From Desulforhopalus singaporensis (GTDB taxonomy: Bacteria; Desulfobacterota; Desulfobulbia; Desulfobulbales; Desulfocapsaceae): a stretch of DNA of 54,604 nucleotides. Below are positions 1 to 8,687 of this stretch, one piece after another (the first letter of the stretch is position 1; every line of letters begins with the position of its first letter). Made by a program: the position numbers and the translations under genes. Under the pieces are notes generated by a model. The model made no database searches. It saw only the letters and a program-made list of their open reading frames with translations, and had not been told where the DNA came from. Location: contig NZ_FNJI01000031.1 in the NCBI RefSeq assembly GCF_900104445.1, positions 1 to 54,604 on the forward strand, written 5' to 3'.

Positions 1-129
1 CGGGATGTTCTGGAAATCCCGCCGAATCACTGCAAGAAGAGAATCTGCGTTGAGGTGTTTTCTCACTTTTCTGCCAGATGCTATTGTCGGGGGTAAAGCT
101 TTGCTCGTTTGGTATGCTGATACTTTCAT
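1..129 (-). pseudogene. Transposase, N-terminal part only (cut by window edge)
   Basis: Reading the minus strand from 129 gives an ATG preceded by a good ribosome binding site (GGAG, 5 bases upstream) and 43 uninterrupted codons running off the window. The end, ADSLLAVIRRDFQNIP, resembles the start of DDE transposases that continue with an IPDHR motif and a DALMS/MSxFAMF segment. The gene is truncated only because the window ends, so whether the element is intact is unknown. It lies outside the left arm of the 106-bp inverted repeat. Family assignment rests on a short stretch and is tentative. Confidence 0.5.
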
Positions 130-228
130 CGCGTCTCCAATGTATGGGCTTGATATCACATAGAAAACGCGCGACACTTCTTTGTAGGTTTGTCAAGAAA
201 AAAGTGTCATGCTAAAAAATATTTTTCA

Positions 229-334
229 CATTATTTCAATAGATTAAGTTCATACTTCATATTAAATGTTTACGAAAGATGATTTTACCGAATGGCGCAA
301 TTTCAATGACTTAGACTTACATCGGGAATAGCTG
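229..334 (+). repeat. Left arm of 106-bp inverted repeat (partner 54499-54604)
   Basis: Bases 229-334 are the reverse complement of the last 106 bases of the window with one visible mismatch (C at 316 against T on the reverse complement). Both copies carry an ATG and a short open frame of about 21 codons that stops within the repeat. Inside the repeat the two flanks diverge completely: the left runs into an aldo/keto reductase remnant and the right into unrecognised sequence. Outside the left arm lies a transposase start. It may be a shared mobile-element end, a small dispersed repeat, or a contig-end effect. Confidence 0.85.
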
Positions 335-350
335 ACTGAGCGCCAACCCC

Positions 351-491
351 ATGGCACGCTCCAATTGGCGACCGCCGAGATTGATTACAGCCGAAGAGGA
401 ACATGAAAAGATATTTACCGGCTAACTTGGAAAATGCGGTGTCGATTTCTTTGATTACTACCTGTTTCACATTACCGCAGGTATTATTTAA
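351..491 (+). pseudogene. Aldo/keto reductase remnant
   Basis: The frame starting at 351 reads ITAEEEHEKIFTG, then a TAA stop at 423-425, then LGKCGVDFFDYYLFH in the same frame. This matches the (D/E)xxxxIFxxxLEKCGVDYFDYYLLH segment of the 4Fe-4S aldo/keto reductase family. The in-frame stop and the lack of either domain end show that it is a dead fragment of about 45 codons. It overlaps the 3' end of larB on the opposite strand. Recognition is by eye from a short segment. Confidence 0.5.
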
Positions 492-1149
492 TGGCGCACA
501 ACCCGTTAACTATTCGGGCCGCTGCGCAGGCGGCGCCATAACCATTATCAATATTCATTATGGTAACTCCAGGGGCACAGCTCGAAAGCATGCTTGCCAG
601 CGCAGCCTTACCTTTTGCTGCGACACCGTATCCCACTGATGTTGGAACACCAATAATGGGTCTGGAAGTAAGTCCTCCGATGACGCTCAATAATGCTGCA
701 TCCAAACCAGCGACGACGATAACCGCATCTGCCGTATTGATTTCATCCAACCGTTCCGTAAGTCGCCATAATCCTGCAACGCCACAATCTTCATATATAT
801 CGTTTGCGATTCCAAGATACGTAATCGTTCGGGCCGCCTCCCAGGCGACAGGACCATCGGATGTTCCCGCAGAAACAATGGCGATCCGTCCTGTAGATCT
901 GGCTGGCATCGTATCTCCAAAAGCAGTTCGAGACAGGGGGTGGTAATCGTATCCGGCTCTGACTTTTTCGGGAGCCAGAGCGAATTGCTCTGCGCTCAAT
1001 CGTGTAAATAGAATTGGGTGTTTCGAGCCATTACTGAACCTGTTCAGTAAATCTGTTATCGCCTCGTCTGATTTACCTTCGCAAAATACTGCTTCTGGCA
1101 AGCCGATTCGCGCAGCACGTCCATGATCAAATAAAATGCCGTTATTCAC
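484..1149 (-). CDS. larB: LarB-type nickel-pincer cofactor carboxylase
   Basis: LarB carboxylates and hydrolyses nicotinic acid adenine dinucleotide in the first step of making the nickel-pincer nucleotide cofactor of LarA. The 221-residue product has the PurE-related fold signature: DHGRAARIGLPEAVFCEGK near the N-terminus, IVSAGTSDGPVAWEA in the middle, and SSCAPGVTIMNIDNGYG near the C-terminus, with Cys191 in the position expected for the catalytic cysteine. It starts with GTG and is somewhat shorter at the N-terminus than typical homologues. It lies downstream of larA on the same strand with 226 bases between. LarC and LarE, needed to finish the cofactor, are not in the window. An unspecified PurE-like carboxylase is less likely because larA is adjacent. 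Confidence 0.88.
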   Translation of the reverse strand: MNNGILFDHGRAARIGLPEAVFCEGKSDEAITDLLNRFSNGSKHPILFTRLSAEQFALAPEKVRAGYDYHPLSRTAFGDTMPARSTGRIAIVSAGTSDGPVAWEAARTITYLGIANDIYEDCGVAGLWRLTERLDEINTADAVIVVAGLDAALLSVIGGLTSRPIIGVPTSVGYGVAAKGKAALASMLSSCAPGVTIMNIDNGYGAACAAARIVNGLCAIK

Positions 1150-1309
1150 GTTAGTTATACTCTGAAAATAATGTTCTCAAAGGAGAAGGATCAGCACCTC
1201 GGATGTTAAAGGGGGTACAGGTTCGAGATACAGCTCCTTCAGTAAATTATTATTAATGGAAACGGAGGTAAAAATTAGCGTCGAAAAAATATACACCTGA
1301 GCTGAACTT

Positions 1310-1350
1310 GATCTGACAAAAACCATGTCAAAACTAGTGTTTGTCAGATC
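1310..1350. repeat. 11-bp-stem inverted repeat between larA and larB
   Basis: GATCTGACAAA (1310-1320) pairs perfectly with TTTGTCAGATC (1340-1350) around a 19-base loop. It lies just downstream of the larA stop and upstream of larB on the transcribed strand. No uridine run follows directly, so it looks more like a processing or attenuating hairpin, or a regulator site, than a plain terminator. Confidence 0.5.
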
Positions 1351-1375
1351 TGATCTCAACTTCTACATATTGTCA

Positions 1376-2665
1376 TTATTTCGCCAGTACAGGCAAAACG
1401 TCCCCCCCTCGAGGCAAAATGCCAATCGTCGCGGTCGGCATCTGCTTTAAGGCGTAATCTAATGCACTCTGGACGCTTGCACACCGTTTGTACCCAAGAA
1501 CTTCAAGATCAAAATCTGTAAGACCGTGCGACACCGCCAGTATTGATGCTCTTTCTCTTGCTCTCGAGTTACAGGTAGCCAGCACTGCGGAGATTAAGTC
1601 CACAGATTTATCATCAACAGGGGCATTCTTGGCTTTCTCCAAAATCTCCCTGTGGCTCATTTTCAGCCAGTCATGAAACCTCGGATGATTTTGCGCAAAC
1701 CCCTCATGACAGGGACTTGCGAAAATAATAAATCCACCTGGCTTAACAGCAAAGTATGCTGAGGTAACACCTTTGAGAGCCTGCCAAAAATCCAGGTCGG
1801 CGGGATACGAACTTACCACTACTATATCCGCCAATTCTTTCATTTGGACAGAGAACGCATCCCGCGATACGCGCGCACCCAAACGATGCGCCTCAACAAA
1901 GTCACCAGCCACAACGTCAATCACTTCACCACGGTAATTTTTCACTGTGTTGATGATAAACTTAAGACCGGCACGACGAGCCACTTCCTCCATTCCTAAC
2001 CGGCACGGGTTATCGACTACACCTAGAGGTATTTCATCGAGCATTGCTGCGGAGATGTGTGTCGCAGCTGTTGTTGGGTAACCACATATCCCCGGTTGAA
2101 ATATCTTGGCACCTCCGGAATAACCCGCATCTGAATGAGGAACAATGTTGCCAATTCCAATGATAAAATCGAAATCAGCAATCTTGCGGTTAATCTGGAC
2201 CGGGATTTCAATACCAGCTATGTGAACAGATGGCATCGTCATCAGGCTGCTCTCATCCTTGTAATCGTGCTGGTTAATCTTCAGCCTTTTTATTAGATCC
2301 GGACCTACCTTTTCCAATAGCTCATCGTCCGTCAGGATCCGGTGGGATCCCGGTGCCGTCAGAATTTCAATCTGTTCCTGTCTTAATCCCAGATCGACCA
2401 AATAATCGACTAATACAGGAAGAATAGTGCTGACCGGTGTTGTTCGCGTCGCATCCTCAATCAGTATCAATACGCGATCCGAAGAAGACACCATATCCCT
2501 GACAGGCGCACAACCTATGGGATCATCCAGACGTGCCCGTAAAGTATCTTGCAGATTTTCAAGAGGTGCGGTCTCCTTCATGCTTCCATCAAATACCACA
2601 CGATTTCTCTCGACCTCAAATTCTATTGTTTTATCGTCACCATACGGGATCGTCATTTTTTGCAT
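1376..2665 (-). CDS. larA: LarA-like nickel-dependent racemase/epimerase
   Basis: A member of the lactate racemase (LarA) family, which interconverts 2-hydroxy-acid stereoisomers with the nickel-pincer nucleotide. In the 429-residue product, VLILIEDATRTTPVS is in the N-terminal domain, a GSHR motif follows, and PHSDAGYSGGAKIFQPGICG and TTAATH carry the His and Lys residues expected to bind nickel and the pincer. The start at 2665 is preferred because GGAG lies about 8 bases upstream; a TTG seven codons earlier is also open. It follows the AcnX genes and precedes larB. Family members include lactate, malate and other hydroxy-acid racemases, so the substrate cannot be read from sequence. The AcnX/TRAP context suggests a substrate other than lactate. 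Confidence 0.88.
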   Translation of the reverse strand: MQKMTIPYGDDKTIEFEVERNRVVFDGSMKETAPLENLQDTLRARLDDPIGCAPVRDMVSSSDRVLILIEDATRTTPVSTILPVLVDYLVDLGLRQEQIEILTAPGSHRILTDDELLEKVGPDLIKRLKINQHDYKDESSLMTMPSVHIAGIEIPVQINRKIADFDFIIGIGNIVPHSDAGYSGGAKIFQPGICGYPTTAATHISAAMLDEIPLGVVDNPCRLGMEEVARRAGLKFIINTVKNYRGEVIDVVAGDFVEAHRLGARVSRDAFSVQMKELADIVVVSSYPADLDFWQALKGVTSAYFAVKPGGFIIFASPCHEGFAQNHPRFHDWLKMSHREILEKAKNAPVDDKSVDLISAVLATCNSRARERASILAVSHGLTDFDLEVLGYKRCASVQSALDYALKQMPTATIGILPRGGDVLPVLAK

Positions 2666-2727
2666 GACTTCTCTCCTTTTGATCAAAAATCAACACATGT
2701 AGTGTCGTGTTGTTATGAGTTTATGCT

Positions 2728-3135
2728 TTATTTTTTGATCTCCAGAACTCCGTTTGTTGCATCCAGCACAATCGTGTCTCCGTCTATGATCTGGGCGTAG
2801 AACTCGGGATCAACTTCATGCACCATCGGCACCTCGAATATGATCGCGCTGGATACCAATACGGGATCAGCATGCTCGATAATCATGCCAAGAGGACTAT
2901 TTCCGTGTTGAGACAGTTTATAGATACCGTCAGCCTGCACAACGGAGCTACCCTTTCCAGAAGGCATGATGAGAACCTTCCCGGCGACATTACGCCCCTC
3001 AAGATCATGGTTGCGTTCGACAACCGTTCCGCTCTCAGGCTCAACAAGGTAATAGCATAACGCGTCTTTTGAAATTATAACTTTACCTTCGACACAACCT
3101 TTAGATATTTTTTTGCATTTGAACTTAGTACCCAT
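2728..3135 (-). CDS. AcnX small subunit (DUF126, aconitase X swivel domain)
   Basis: The 135-residue product matches the small swivel subunit of the aconitase X superfamily, with GKVLIMPSGKGSSVVQADG near the middle and VHEVDPEFYAQIIDGDTIVLDA near the end. With the large subunit it forms a dehydratase; characterised two-subunit members include cis-3-hydroxy-L-proline dehydratase and the archaeal phosphomevalonate dehydratase. Its ATG overlaps the large-subunit stop by one base (TAATG), indicating translational coupling. The substrate is not determined by sequence; the TRAP and larA neighbours argue for an imported hydroxy-acid or hydroxy-imino-acid. Confidence 0.88.
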   Translation of the reverse strand: MGTKFKCKKISKGCVEGKVIISKDALCYYLVEPESGTVVERNHDLEGRNVAGKVLIMPSGKGSSVVQADGIYKLSQHGNSPLGMIIEHADPVLVSSAIIFEVPMVHEVDPEFYAQIIDGDTIVLDATNGVLEIKK

Positions 3136-4352
3136 TATTGCAATACCTCCCCTACAATAGCAGCCTCAACACATTCTTCAATCGGCCGAATAATAAATTT
3201 AATTCCCCGAATTTCGTTATAGTAAGCACACTTAGGAGAATCCGTCACACCTACTTTTCCATAGTATGGTTGCCAACATGGCGGGACATCTATGCAAGTG
3301 TCGGCCACAATATGGCCTCCTGCTCGCTGAATGATATCCAAATAGCCCATCCGCTCAGCAAGCTCTTTAGTAAGGGAACTCGTCAGCACCCAGAAATCCA
3401 CAGCAAAGCGTCTCTCAGCGATAGTTTTAGCTATCGTCTCCACCTGGGTGATGGTCAGATGTGGACAGCCGAACATTGCAAAATCTATTTTTTCACCTTT
3501 ACGACACAGTCGATCGCGGGTCCGTGCTATATCGTCGTTTGTGACCTTAATTCTGTGCTTGACTTTATTGGCGCCGAAAGCGGCTTCTAAAGTCGGAGCT
3601 TCTGGCGTGACCCCCACAATATGGTACATAGATACCGCCCCAGATGTGTTCAGCTGTGCCCCAAAATTCATAAAACCGGCCGGTGTTGGTCTCGCCTTGA
3701 TTCCTGTAAAAACTGGGATTTCTAGGCCTTTATACAATTCCGGATAGCACCAGCCGAGCAACTGGTAATCAAAATCTGTTTCTATATCTGCTTCTACCTC
3801 TACCAATATTTCCCCGTAACGGTGTTCATCGAGTAACAGGCCATATTCTGGCACTAAACCGGTAACAGCAGCACAAAGAGCGCTCTGGCTGGATTCACGG
3901 TTGGAGCGCGCCCCTAAAACCGAATTTACATAAGGAGTTGCGCTCGACTCAGAGAAAGCAATTACCTCTCCCATTCCCGGTACATTTTGTTGCAAATATG
4001 GTGTGCAATCAAACGTCAAGGTAGCCCCAATTTTTTGATAAGCTGCGTTCGTTGCTGATACGATATCGACACCAGCTTTTGGTATTTCGAACAAGTGCTG
4101 GTTCAGATATTTCAAATCTATACTTGGATTTACCGTTGGTGATACTTTACACGTTGCCCCAAGTGATAGCATCTTCTCCACGAACCAAAGGTCCGCATCC
4201 TGAGAGCTTAATGCCACATGTGCTCTCGTTATAGGCACCATTCTTTTAGCATCAAAAGTTTCCCCTATAGCCGTTTGAATCTCCATAGCTTTGGCAACAC
4301 CCTCTCCATAACGGCCCTCCAACATATCTTTATGTTCAGGTTTCAAATTCAC
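3135..4352 (-). CDS. AcnX large subunit (DUF521 dehydratase)
   Basis: Large catalytic subunit of an aconitase X dehydratase. The 405-residue product contains VPITRAHVALSSQDADLWFVE at the N-terminus, ESSATPYVNSVLGARSNRES in the middle and cysteine motifs FGCPHLTITQ and ADTCIDVPPC near the C-terminus, consistent with cluster ligands. The GTG start at 4352 is chosen because GGAG lies about 7 bases upstream; the open frame extends 15 codons further without a better site. It is followed, with a one-base overlap, by the small subunit, so this is the two-subunit (type II) arrangement. Cis-3-hydroxyproline dehydration is the best-studied activity of this type, but the assignment is family-level. Confidence 0.87.
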   Translation of the reverse strand: MNLKPEHKDMLEGRYGEGVAKAMEIQTAIGETFDAKRMVPITRAHVALSSQDADLWFVEKMLSLGATCKVSPTVNPSIDLKYLNQHLFEIPKAGVDIVSATNAAYQKIGATLTFDCTPYLQQNVPGMGEVIAFSESSATPYVNSVLGARSNRESSQSALCAAVTGLVPEYGLLLDEHRYGEILVEVEADIETDFDYQLLGWCYPELYKGLEIPVFTGIKARPTPAGFMNFGAQLNTSGAVSMYHIVGVTPEAPTLEAAFGANKVKHRIKVTNDDIARTRDRLCRKGEKIDFAMFGCPHLTITQVETIAKTIAERRFAVDFWVLTSSLTKELAERMGYLDIIQRAGGHIVADTCIDVPPCWQPYYGKVGVTDSPKCAYYNEIRGIKFIIRPIEECVEAAIVGEVLQ

Positions 4353-4428
4353 GTCAGAATCTCCACTATTTAATTTTATTTTCCAGCCCCGAAGCACGAT
4401 TCTGCTTTAAGGATGGAATCTATTTAAA

Positions 4429-5706
4429 TTACCACAGCTTAACCAAGAACATCGTGGCTGCAGAATTATAGGTTATGATTATCAACACCAGAGCCAATGC
4501 AGCTAGGAAGGAAGTCATATATTTCATCATACTTCCGATAGAAACATTACCTACTGCCGACGCTACAAAAAGGTTAATTCCGTAAGGCGGCGTTACAAAT
4601 CCGATGGCGAGATTCAGCGTCAACATTACTCCGAAAGTTACAGGGGTCATACCTAGTTTGGTGACAATCGGCAGTAATATTGGTGAAAGAATAATAGTAG
4701 CCGGGATGTTGTCGATCAGGCACCCCACTATTAAAAGAAAGAGATTGATAACTAAAAGCAGCACATATTTGTTAGATGTCATTTCCAACATCGCTGCAGC
4801 AATACTGCCAGGGATTTGCTGGATGGTTAAATATCCGGCGAAAGCCATTGAAAAACCAACCATAAACGTCGTGATACCGTTAATCACGATAGTATCGAAA
4901 AGAGACTGATAAAGTTTCTTCCAAGTTAATTCTTTATAGATAAAAAAGCCGACAAACGTAGAATAAACAACCGCTACAACAGCAGCTTCCGTCGGAGTGA
5001 AAATACCGGCATAAATCCCTCCCAGCACGATTACAGGTGCCAGAATCGCCCAGAATGCTTCTTTAAAAGACACCCAGACCTCTTTTCCTGTAGGGAAATG
5101 TTCTGTACCGCTGTACCCATGCTTTTTGGAAAGCAGGTAGGAAGTCACCAACAGCGCTATACCCATCATAACCCCCGGTATCAGACCTGCTATAAAGAGA
5201 TCAGTTATTGAGGTACCTGCAACCACGCCGTAAATGACTAATGGAATGCTTGGAGGTATAATGACCCCAATGGTGCCCGCTGCAGCTGTGAGGGATGCGG
5301 CGAAACTGGCTTCATAGTTTTTTTCCTTCATTGCTGGAATCATAAAACTTCCGATGGCTGAAACGGTCGCCATAGCTGAACCGGAGATAGCAGCAAAAAA
5401 CATGCAGGATACAGTGGTTACCATAGCCAGCCCACCCGTAAAATAGCCGAAAACCATGTTTGCAAAGTTGAGCAAACGTTTTGCGACACCTCCCGTACTC
5501 ATGAGGCTCCCCGCTAATATAAAAAATGGAATAGCCATCAACGGAAAGGAATCACATCCAGCCACAGCATTTTGAGAAATCATTACAAGTGGAATGTCAG
5601 TGAAAATAAAAAGTGTTAGCGTAGTAGCTAATCCAATGGCATAACCAATAGGCACACTGATTAAGATCAAGAATATAAAAGAACCAAACAAGAAAAATAC
5701 TTCCAT
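4429..5706 (-). CDS. dctM: TRAP transporter large permease (DctM)
   Basis: The 425-residue integral membrane protein has about a dozen hydrophobic segments and typical DctM stretches: AGSLMSTGGVAKRLLNFA near residue 65, GTIGVIIPPSIPLVIYGVVAGTS near residue 150, and FVTPPYGINLFVASAV near the C-terminus. It is the sodium-coupled transport subunit of a TRAP importer. A strong AGGAGGA site precedes the ATG, which lies one base after the dctQ stop. It is the third gene of dctPQM and is followed by the AcnX dehydratase genes, suggesting that the importer feeds the dehydratase and racemase. Confidence 0.93.
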   Translation of the reverse strand: MEVFFLFGSFIFLILISVPIGYAIGLATTLTLFIFTDIPLVMISQNAVAGCDSFPLMAIPFFILAGSLMSTGGVAKRLLNFANMVFGYFTGGLAMVTTVSCMFFAAISGSAMATVSAIGSFMIPAMKEKNYEASFAASLTAAAGTIGVIIPPSIPLVIYGVVAGTSITDLFIAGLIPGVMMGIALLVTSYLLSKKHGYSGTEHFPTGKEVWVSFKEAFWAILAPVIVLGGIYAGIFTPTEAAVVAVVYSTFVGFFIYKELTWKKLYQSLFDTIVINGITTFMVGFSMAFAGYLTIQQIPGSIAAAMLEMTSNKYVLLLVINLFLLIVGCLIDNIPATIILSPILLPIVTKLGMTPVTFGVMLTLNLAIGFVTPPYGINLFVASAVGNVSIGSMMKYMTSFLAALALVLIIITYNSAATMFLVKLW

Positions 5707-5707
5707 G

Positions 5708-6202
5708 TTATATTCCTCCTAAATGTTTTTTCGCCGGAGTATTCACCAACTCAATCAATTGGTCCACTATGTACAAGCAAGTGACCGCAGAGCTGAATGG
5801 AAGTGACATATAAACAATGCTGAGAGGAATACTAAGAGCACTTGAAACCGCGTTTCTTGATGCGATCTTCATTGACAGATGATATCCGTTTACAACGAGA
5901 AAAATACAGAAGGCCAGCAAAATAAATAACGCAAAAGCACTCATCCAGCGCCTTGCAGCAGCATTTAACCGAGCAGTCAGCATCTCAACACAGATTTGTC
6001 TTTTCAAGCGAATACCAACGCTGGCTCCTAACCAAATTTGCCAAATGAAGATATAGCGCGCTAATTCCTCACTCCACGACAATGAATTGTTAAAAACATA
6101 TCTCATTACTACCTGAACGAAGATCAAAACTACAGTAACGACCAAACTAGCTACAAGGATATTTTCCTCTAGTTTGCTATAAGCTCGAAGTAATTTTCTC
6201 AT
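5708..6202 (-). CDS. dctQ: TRAP transporter small permease (DctQ)
   Basis: A 164-residue protein with four predicted membrane segments (about 17-40, 50-65, 90-110 and 130-150). Between the first two is the family motif NNSLSWSEELARYIFIW. DctQ links the binding protein and the DctM permease in TRAP importers. It is placed between dctP and dctM on the same strand, with one base separating it from dctM. Confidence 0.9.
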   Translation of the reverse strand: MRKLLRAYSKLEENILVASLVVTVVLIFVQVVMRYVFNNSLSWSEELARYIFIWQIWLGASVGIRLKRQICVEMLTARLNAAARRWMSAFALFILLAFCIFLVVNGYHLSMKIASRNAVSSALSIPLSIVYMSLPFSSAVTCLYIVDQLIELVNTPAKKHLGGI

Positions 6203-6296
6203 TTCAGAACTCCTTTTGCTTCAACACTTAAGGACACCAGAGTCAGGGCGGGTAGCCGTCTCAACAGTGAACTGTTTTAAAGAAAATTTACAGATC

Positions 6297-7295
6297 TTAC
6301 ATTTTCAGTAGGTCAAACCACTCTTGTCCAAATTTTCCTTGGTATTTTTCATGCATTGGTTTTAGAGCATCCATGAATTTATTCATGTTCCCTGGGGTGA
6401 TCTCATTGACTTCCATTCCGGTTTCAACCAATTTGGCAACAGTTTCAATATTGTCATTGATTTCATCTGCTCGCTGTTGGGTTACCAGGTACTTTTCAGC
6501 TCCAGATAACACAACTTTTTGCTGATCGTTGGAAAGATTGTCAAAGAAGTCTGCATTGATGAGGTTGGCAATATAAGATTGCACGTGGTTGGTGAGGCTG
6601 TAGTATTTTTGAACCTCATTGAACCTGGATGCATACACAAGCGCTGGAGCGTTTTCCTGCCCGTCGATTGTACCCTGCTGAAGGCCAGTAAAAACCTCCC
6701 CAAAACTCATTGGAGTTGGATTGGCGCCGAGATATTTGAACATGTCTATAAAAACCGGACTTTCCATAACGCGCATTTTTATGCCTTTAAGATCGGCAGG
6801 TTCAGTGATAGGACGAACGTTGTTCGACATGCAGCGTGCACCGTTATAGCTATATCCCAGATTTTTTATTCCAACCGACATTAGTATGTTATCTAACTTA
6901 GAGCCAAGCTCACCATCCAACGCATTAAACCCAGCGTAGACATCCGCAAAGATAAACGGCAGATCTAGAAGTCCAAAAACAGGATCATACGCGGTCAGAA
7001 CCGCAGTCGATGGGATAGCTACCTGGATTGTCCCAAGCGCAACAGCCTCAGTCAATTGAAGGTCACCACCAAGTTGTCCGTTCGGGAATATTTGAACATC
7101 TATGCTGCCTCCGGATTCCGCCTCAACATAGTTTTCAAATGCAACGCAGGCTCTGTGGACAGCTGTAGCTTCTGAAACAATATGTCCGATTTTAATAACT
7201 TTCTTCTTCTCTGCGCGTGCTTCACCTTGGTGATAACCGAGTGACATAGTCAGAATCAGAATGAACATCAAAAACGGTATAACTGCTCTTTTCAT
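6297..7295 (-). CDS. dctP: TRAP transporter substrate-binding protein (DctP)
   Basis: A 332-residue periplasmic binding protein with an N-terminal signal peptide (about residues 1-28, cleaved near GEARA). It carries DctP family signatures: IFPNGQLGGDLQLTEAV around residue 70, LDLPFIFADVYAGFNALDG around 110, and GIKMRVMESPVF around 170, where the family's conserved substrate-carboxylate arginine lies. It starts the dctPQM-acnX-lar operon. The ligand is probably a carboxylate, but sequence alone does not name it. The promoter probably lies in 7296-7430. Confidence 0.92.
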   Translation of the reverse strand: MKRAVIPFLMFILILTMSLGYHQGEARAEKKKVIKIGHIVSEATAVHRACVAFENYVEAESGGSIDVQIFPNGQLGGDLQLTEAVALGTIQVAIPSTAVLTAYDPVFGLLDLPFIFADVYAGFNALDGELGSKLDNILMSVGIKNLGYSYNGARCMSNNVRPITEPADLKGIKMRVMESPVFIDMFKYLGANPTPMSFGEVFTGLQQGTIDGQENAPALVYASRFNEVQKYYSLTNHVQSYIANLINADFFDNLSNDQQKVVLSGAEKYLVTQQRADEINDNIETVAKLVETGMEVNEITPGNMNKFMDALKPMHEKYQGKFGQEWFDLLKM

Positions 7296-7439
7296 AGAAT
7301 CTTCCTCCTGCTATAAAAGTTTAATGGACTACCCACCTGATCGCTTAATTTGTTTTTATTTCAACATATTGCCATATCACCTTGTGTGTAATGATCAATC
7401 TCCGATTAGTAATTTAAAATTTTTTTCCGCGACTTTTAA

Positions 7440-7625
7440 GTCCCCAATCAGCCTTTGATTGCAGCCCTGACGTACCTTCCAACAGCCTAGGGCTGGCTGT
7501 ATCTTGCCGACCACAAGGACCTCTACACCGGTAAAACCATCGGCTACGCGATGGATGGGAAAGAGAATGACGAAAAGCCTGGTCACTCAATCCCTTTTGC
7601 ATGGCGCAACTGCCATGACAACGCT
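7440..7625 (+). pseudogene. IS3-family transposase (OrfB) fragment
   Basis: The plus frame from 7440 reads PNQPLIAALTYLPTA, a TAG at 7488-7490, then GWLYLADHKDLYTGKTIGYAM, which is the catalytic-core entry of IS3-family OrfB transposases. A tandem ATGG duplication (7551-7554 and 7555-7558) then shifts the frame; in the shifted frame the protein continues GKRMTKSLVTQSLLHGATAM, again as in the family. The two lesions and the missing ends show an old inactive fragment of about 60 codons. It sits between the TRAP operon and the GntR gene. Confidence 0.72.
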
Positions 7626-8042
7626 CTCCATTGACAACCAACCTCATTGTTCATTTTTCCGGCTTCATGCACTGTTTTAAGTTCACTCCCACGGGCACTA
7701 AAACGCTTGATATCATCACTGTGCTAAACAACGAAAAGTCAATCTGATTTGTTGTTGATATATCACTAATAAATCTGTTCTATCATTGCTGATGTATTTT
7801 GTCAACATCAATGATTATCTTTTTTCTTTTGGATTCTCTCTATTTTTTACAGAAAATTGATAAACCATGAGGACTAATTAACTATTCATGTTTTGCCATA
7901 TTTTTAAATAGTTAAATATGATATGGTGTTATTGCGTGAACAGACTTGCCAGTAATGATTATTTTGTGATATATCTATTTGGAATTTTATATTGCGTTTC
8001 TATTACAAAACAACATTCAATGACGGCACAGCACAGGTAGCC
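7626..8042 (+). promoter_or_regulatory. AT-rich region upstream of GntR gene
   Basis: An AT-rich non-coding stretch. A 10-bp palindrome TGATATATCA (7756-7765) and a second partial copy, GTGATATATC, near 7966-7975 are candidate operators for the downstream GntR/FCD regulator. No clear promoter hexamers could be chosen. Apart from these, nothing is recognised here. Confidence 0.3.
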
Positions 8043-8687
8043 ATGGCAAACCCAAAACCCAAAGATAAAGTTTATGAAAATTTACAGTACCGGATCATTA
8101 CAAACAGTTTGAAACCCGGAGACATGTTAAATGAAAAAGACCTGGTCGAACACTACAGGATAGGAAGAACGCCTCTGAGGGAAGTTCTTCTTCAATTACA
8201 GACCGAGAATCTTTTGCAGATTATCCCACGAGTAGGAATCATTGTCGCTCAGATTGACATCCAGCAGATCAAGGATATCATAGAAATGCGCAGGGAGTTG
8301 GAGGGGTTGGCTGGCCAGATGGCCGCAGAAAGAGTCACAGGCGAGCAACTGGAGGAGCTCAAGAATATTTACCAAAAATTGAAAAAGTGCCTGGCGTCTG
8401 AAAACCAAGATGTTGAGAAACTAGCTCAATACGACCAGAACTTTCACCATAAACTCTATGAGGCGACACAGAACAAAACGCTAAAATCGACACTTCTTTC
8501 ATTAAACCGGACGACATCCAGATTCTGGTACCACATCGCATATCAGAACAATGATTTGTCGTACCAATTTGAGGACCTTGAGACAATTCTAGAATATGTT
8601 GAAAAGCGTGATGCGACAAATGCTCGTAAAGCTCTAACAAATCACCTTGATCGTGTAGTCACTAAGATGAAAAACCATTTGTTTTAG
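8043..8687 (+). CDS. GntR-family regulator, FCD (FadR-type) domain
   Basis: A 214-residue regulator. The N-terminal winged helix (about 6-72) includes PGDMLNEKDLVEHYRIGRTPLREVL, and the C-terminal all-helical FCD ligand domain (about 80-205) contains EMRRELEGLAGQMAAERV, YDQNFHHKLYEAT and a final NHLDRVV segment with the family's metal or ligand-binding Asp and His residues. The ATG at 8043 is preferred over a TTG at 7992 because the upstream residues do not look like the family and AGG precedes it. Its position facing the TRAP/AcnX/Lar operon suggests control of that operon by its substrate; this is inference. Confidence 0.85.
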   Translation: MANPKPKDKVYENLQYRIITNSLKPGDMLNEKDLVEHYRIGRTPLREVLLQLQTENLLQIIPRVGIIVAQIDIQQIKDIIEMRRELEGLAGQMAAERVTGEQLEELKNIYQKLKKCLASENQDVEKLAQYDQNFHHKLYEATQNKTLKSTLLSLNRTTSRFWYHIAYQNNDLSYQFEDLETILEYVEKRDATNARKALTNHLDRVVTKMKNHLF

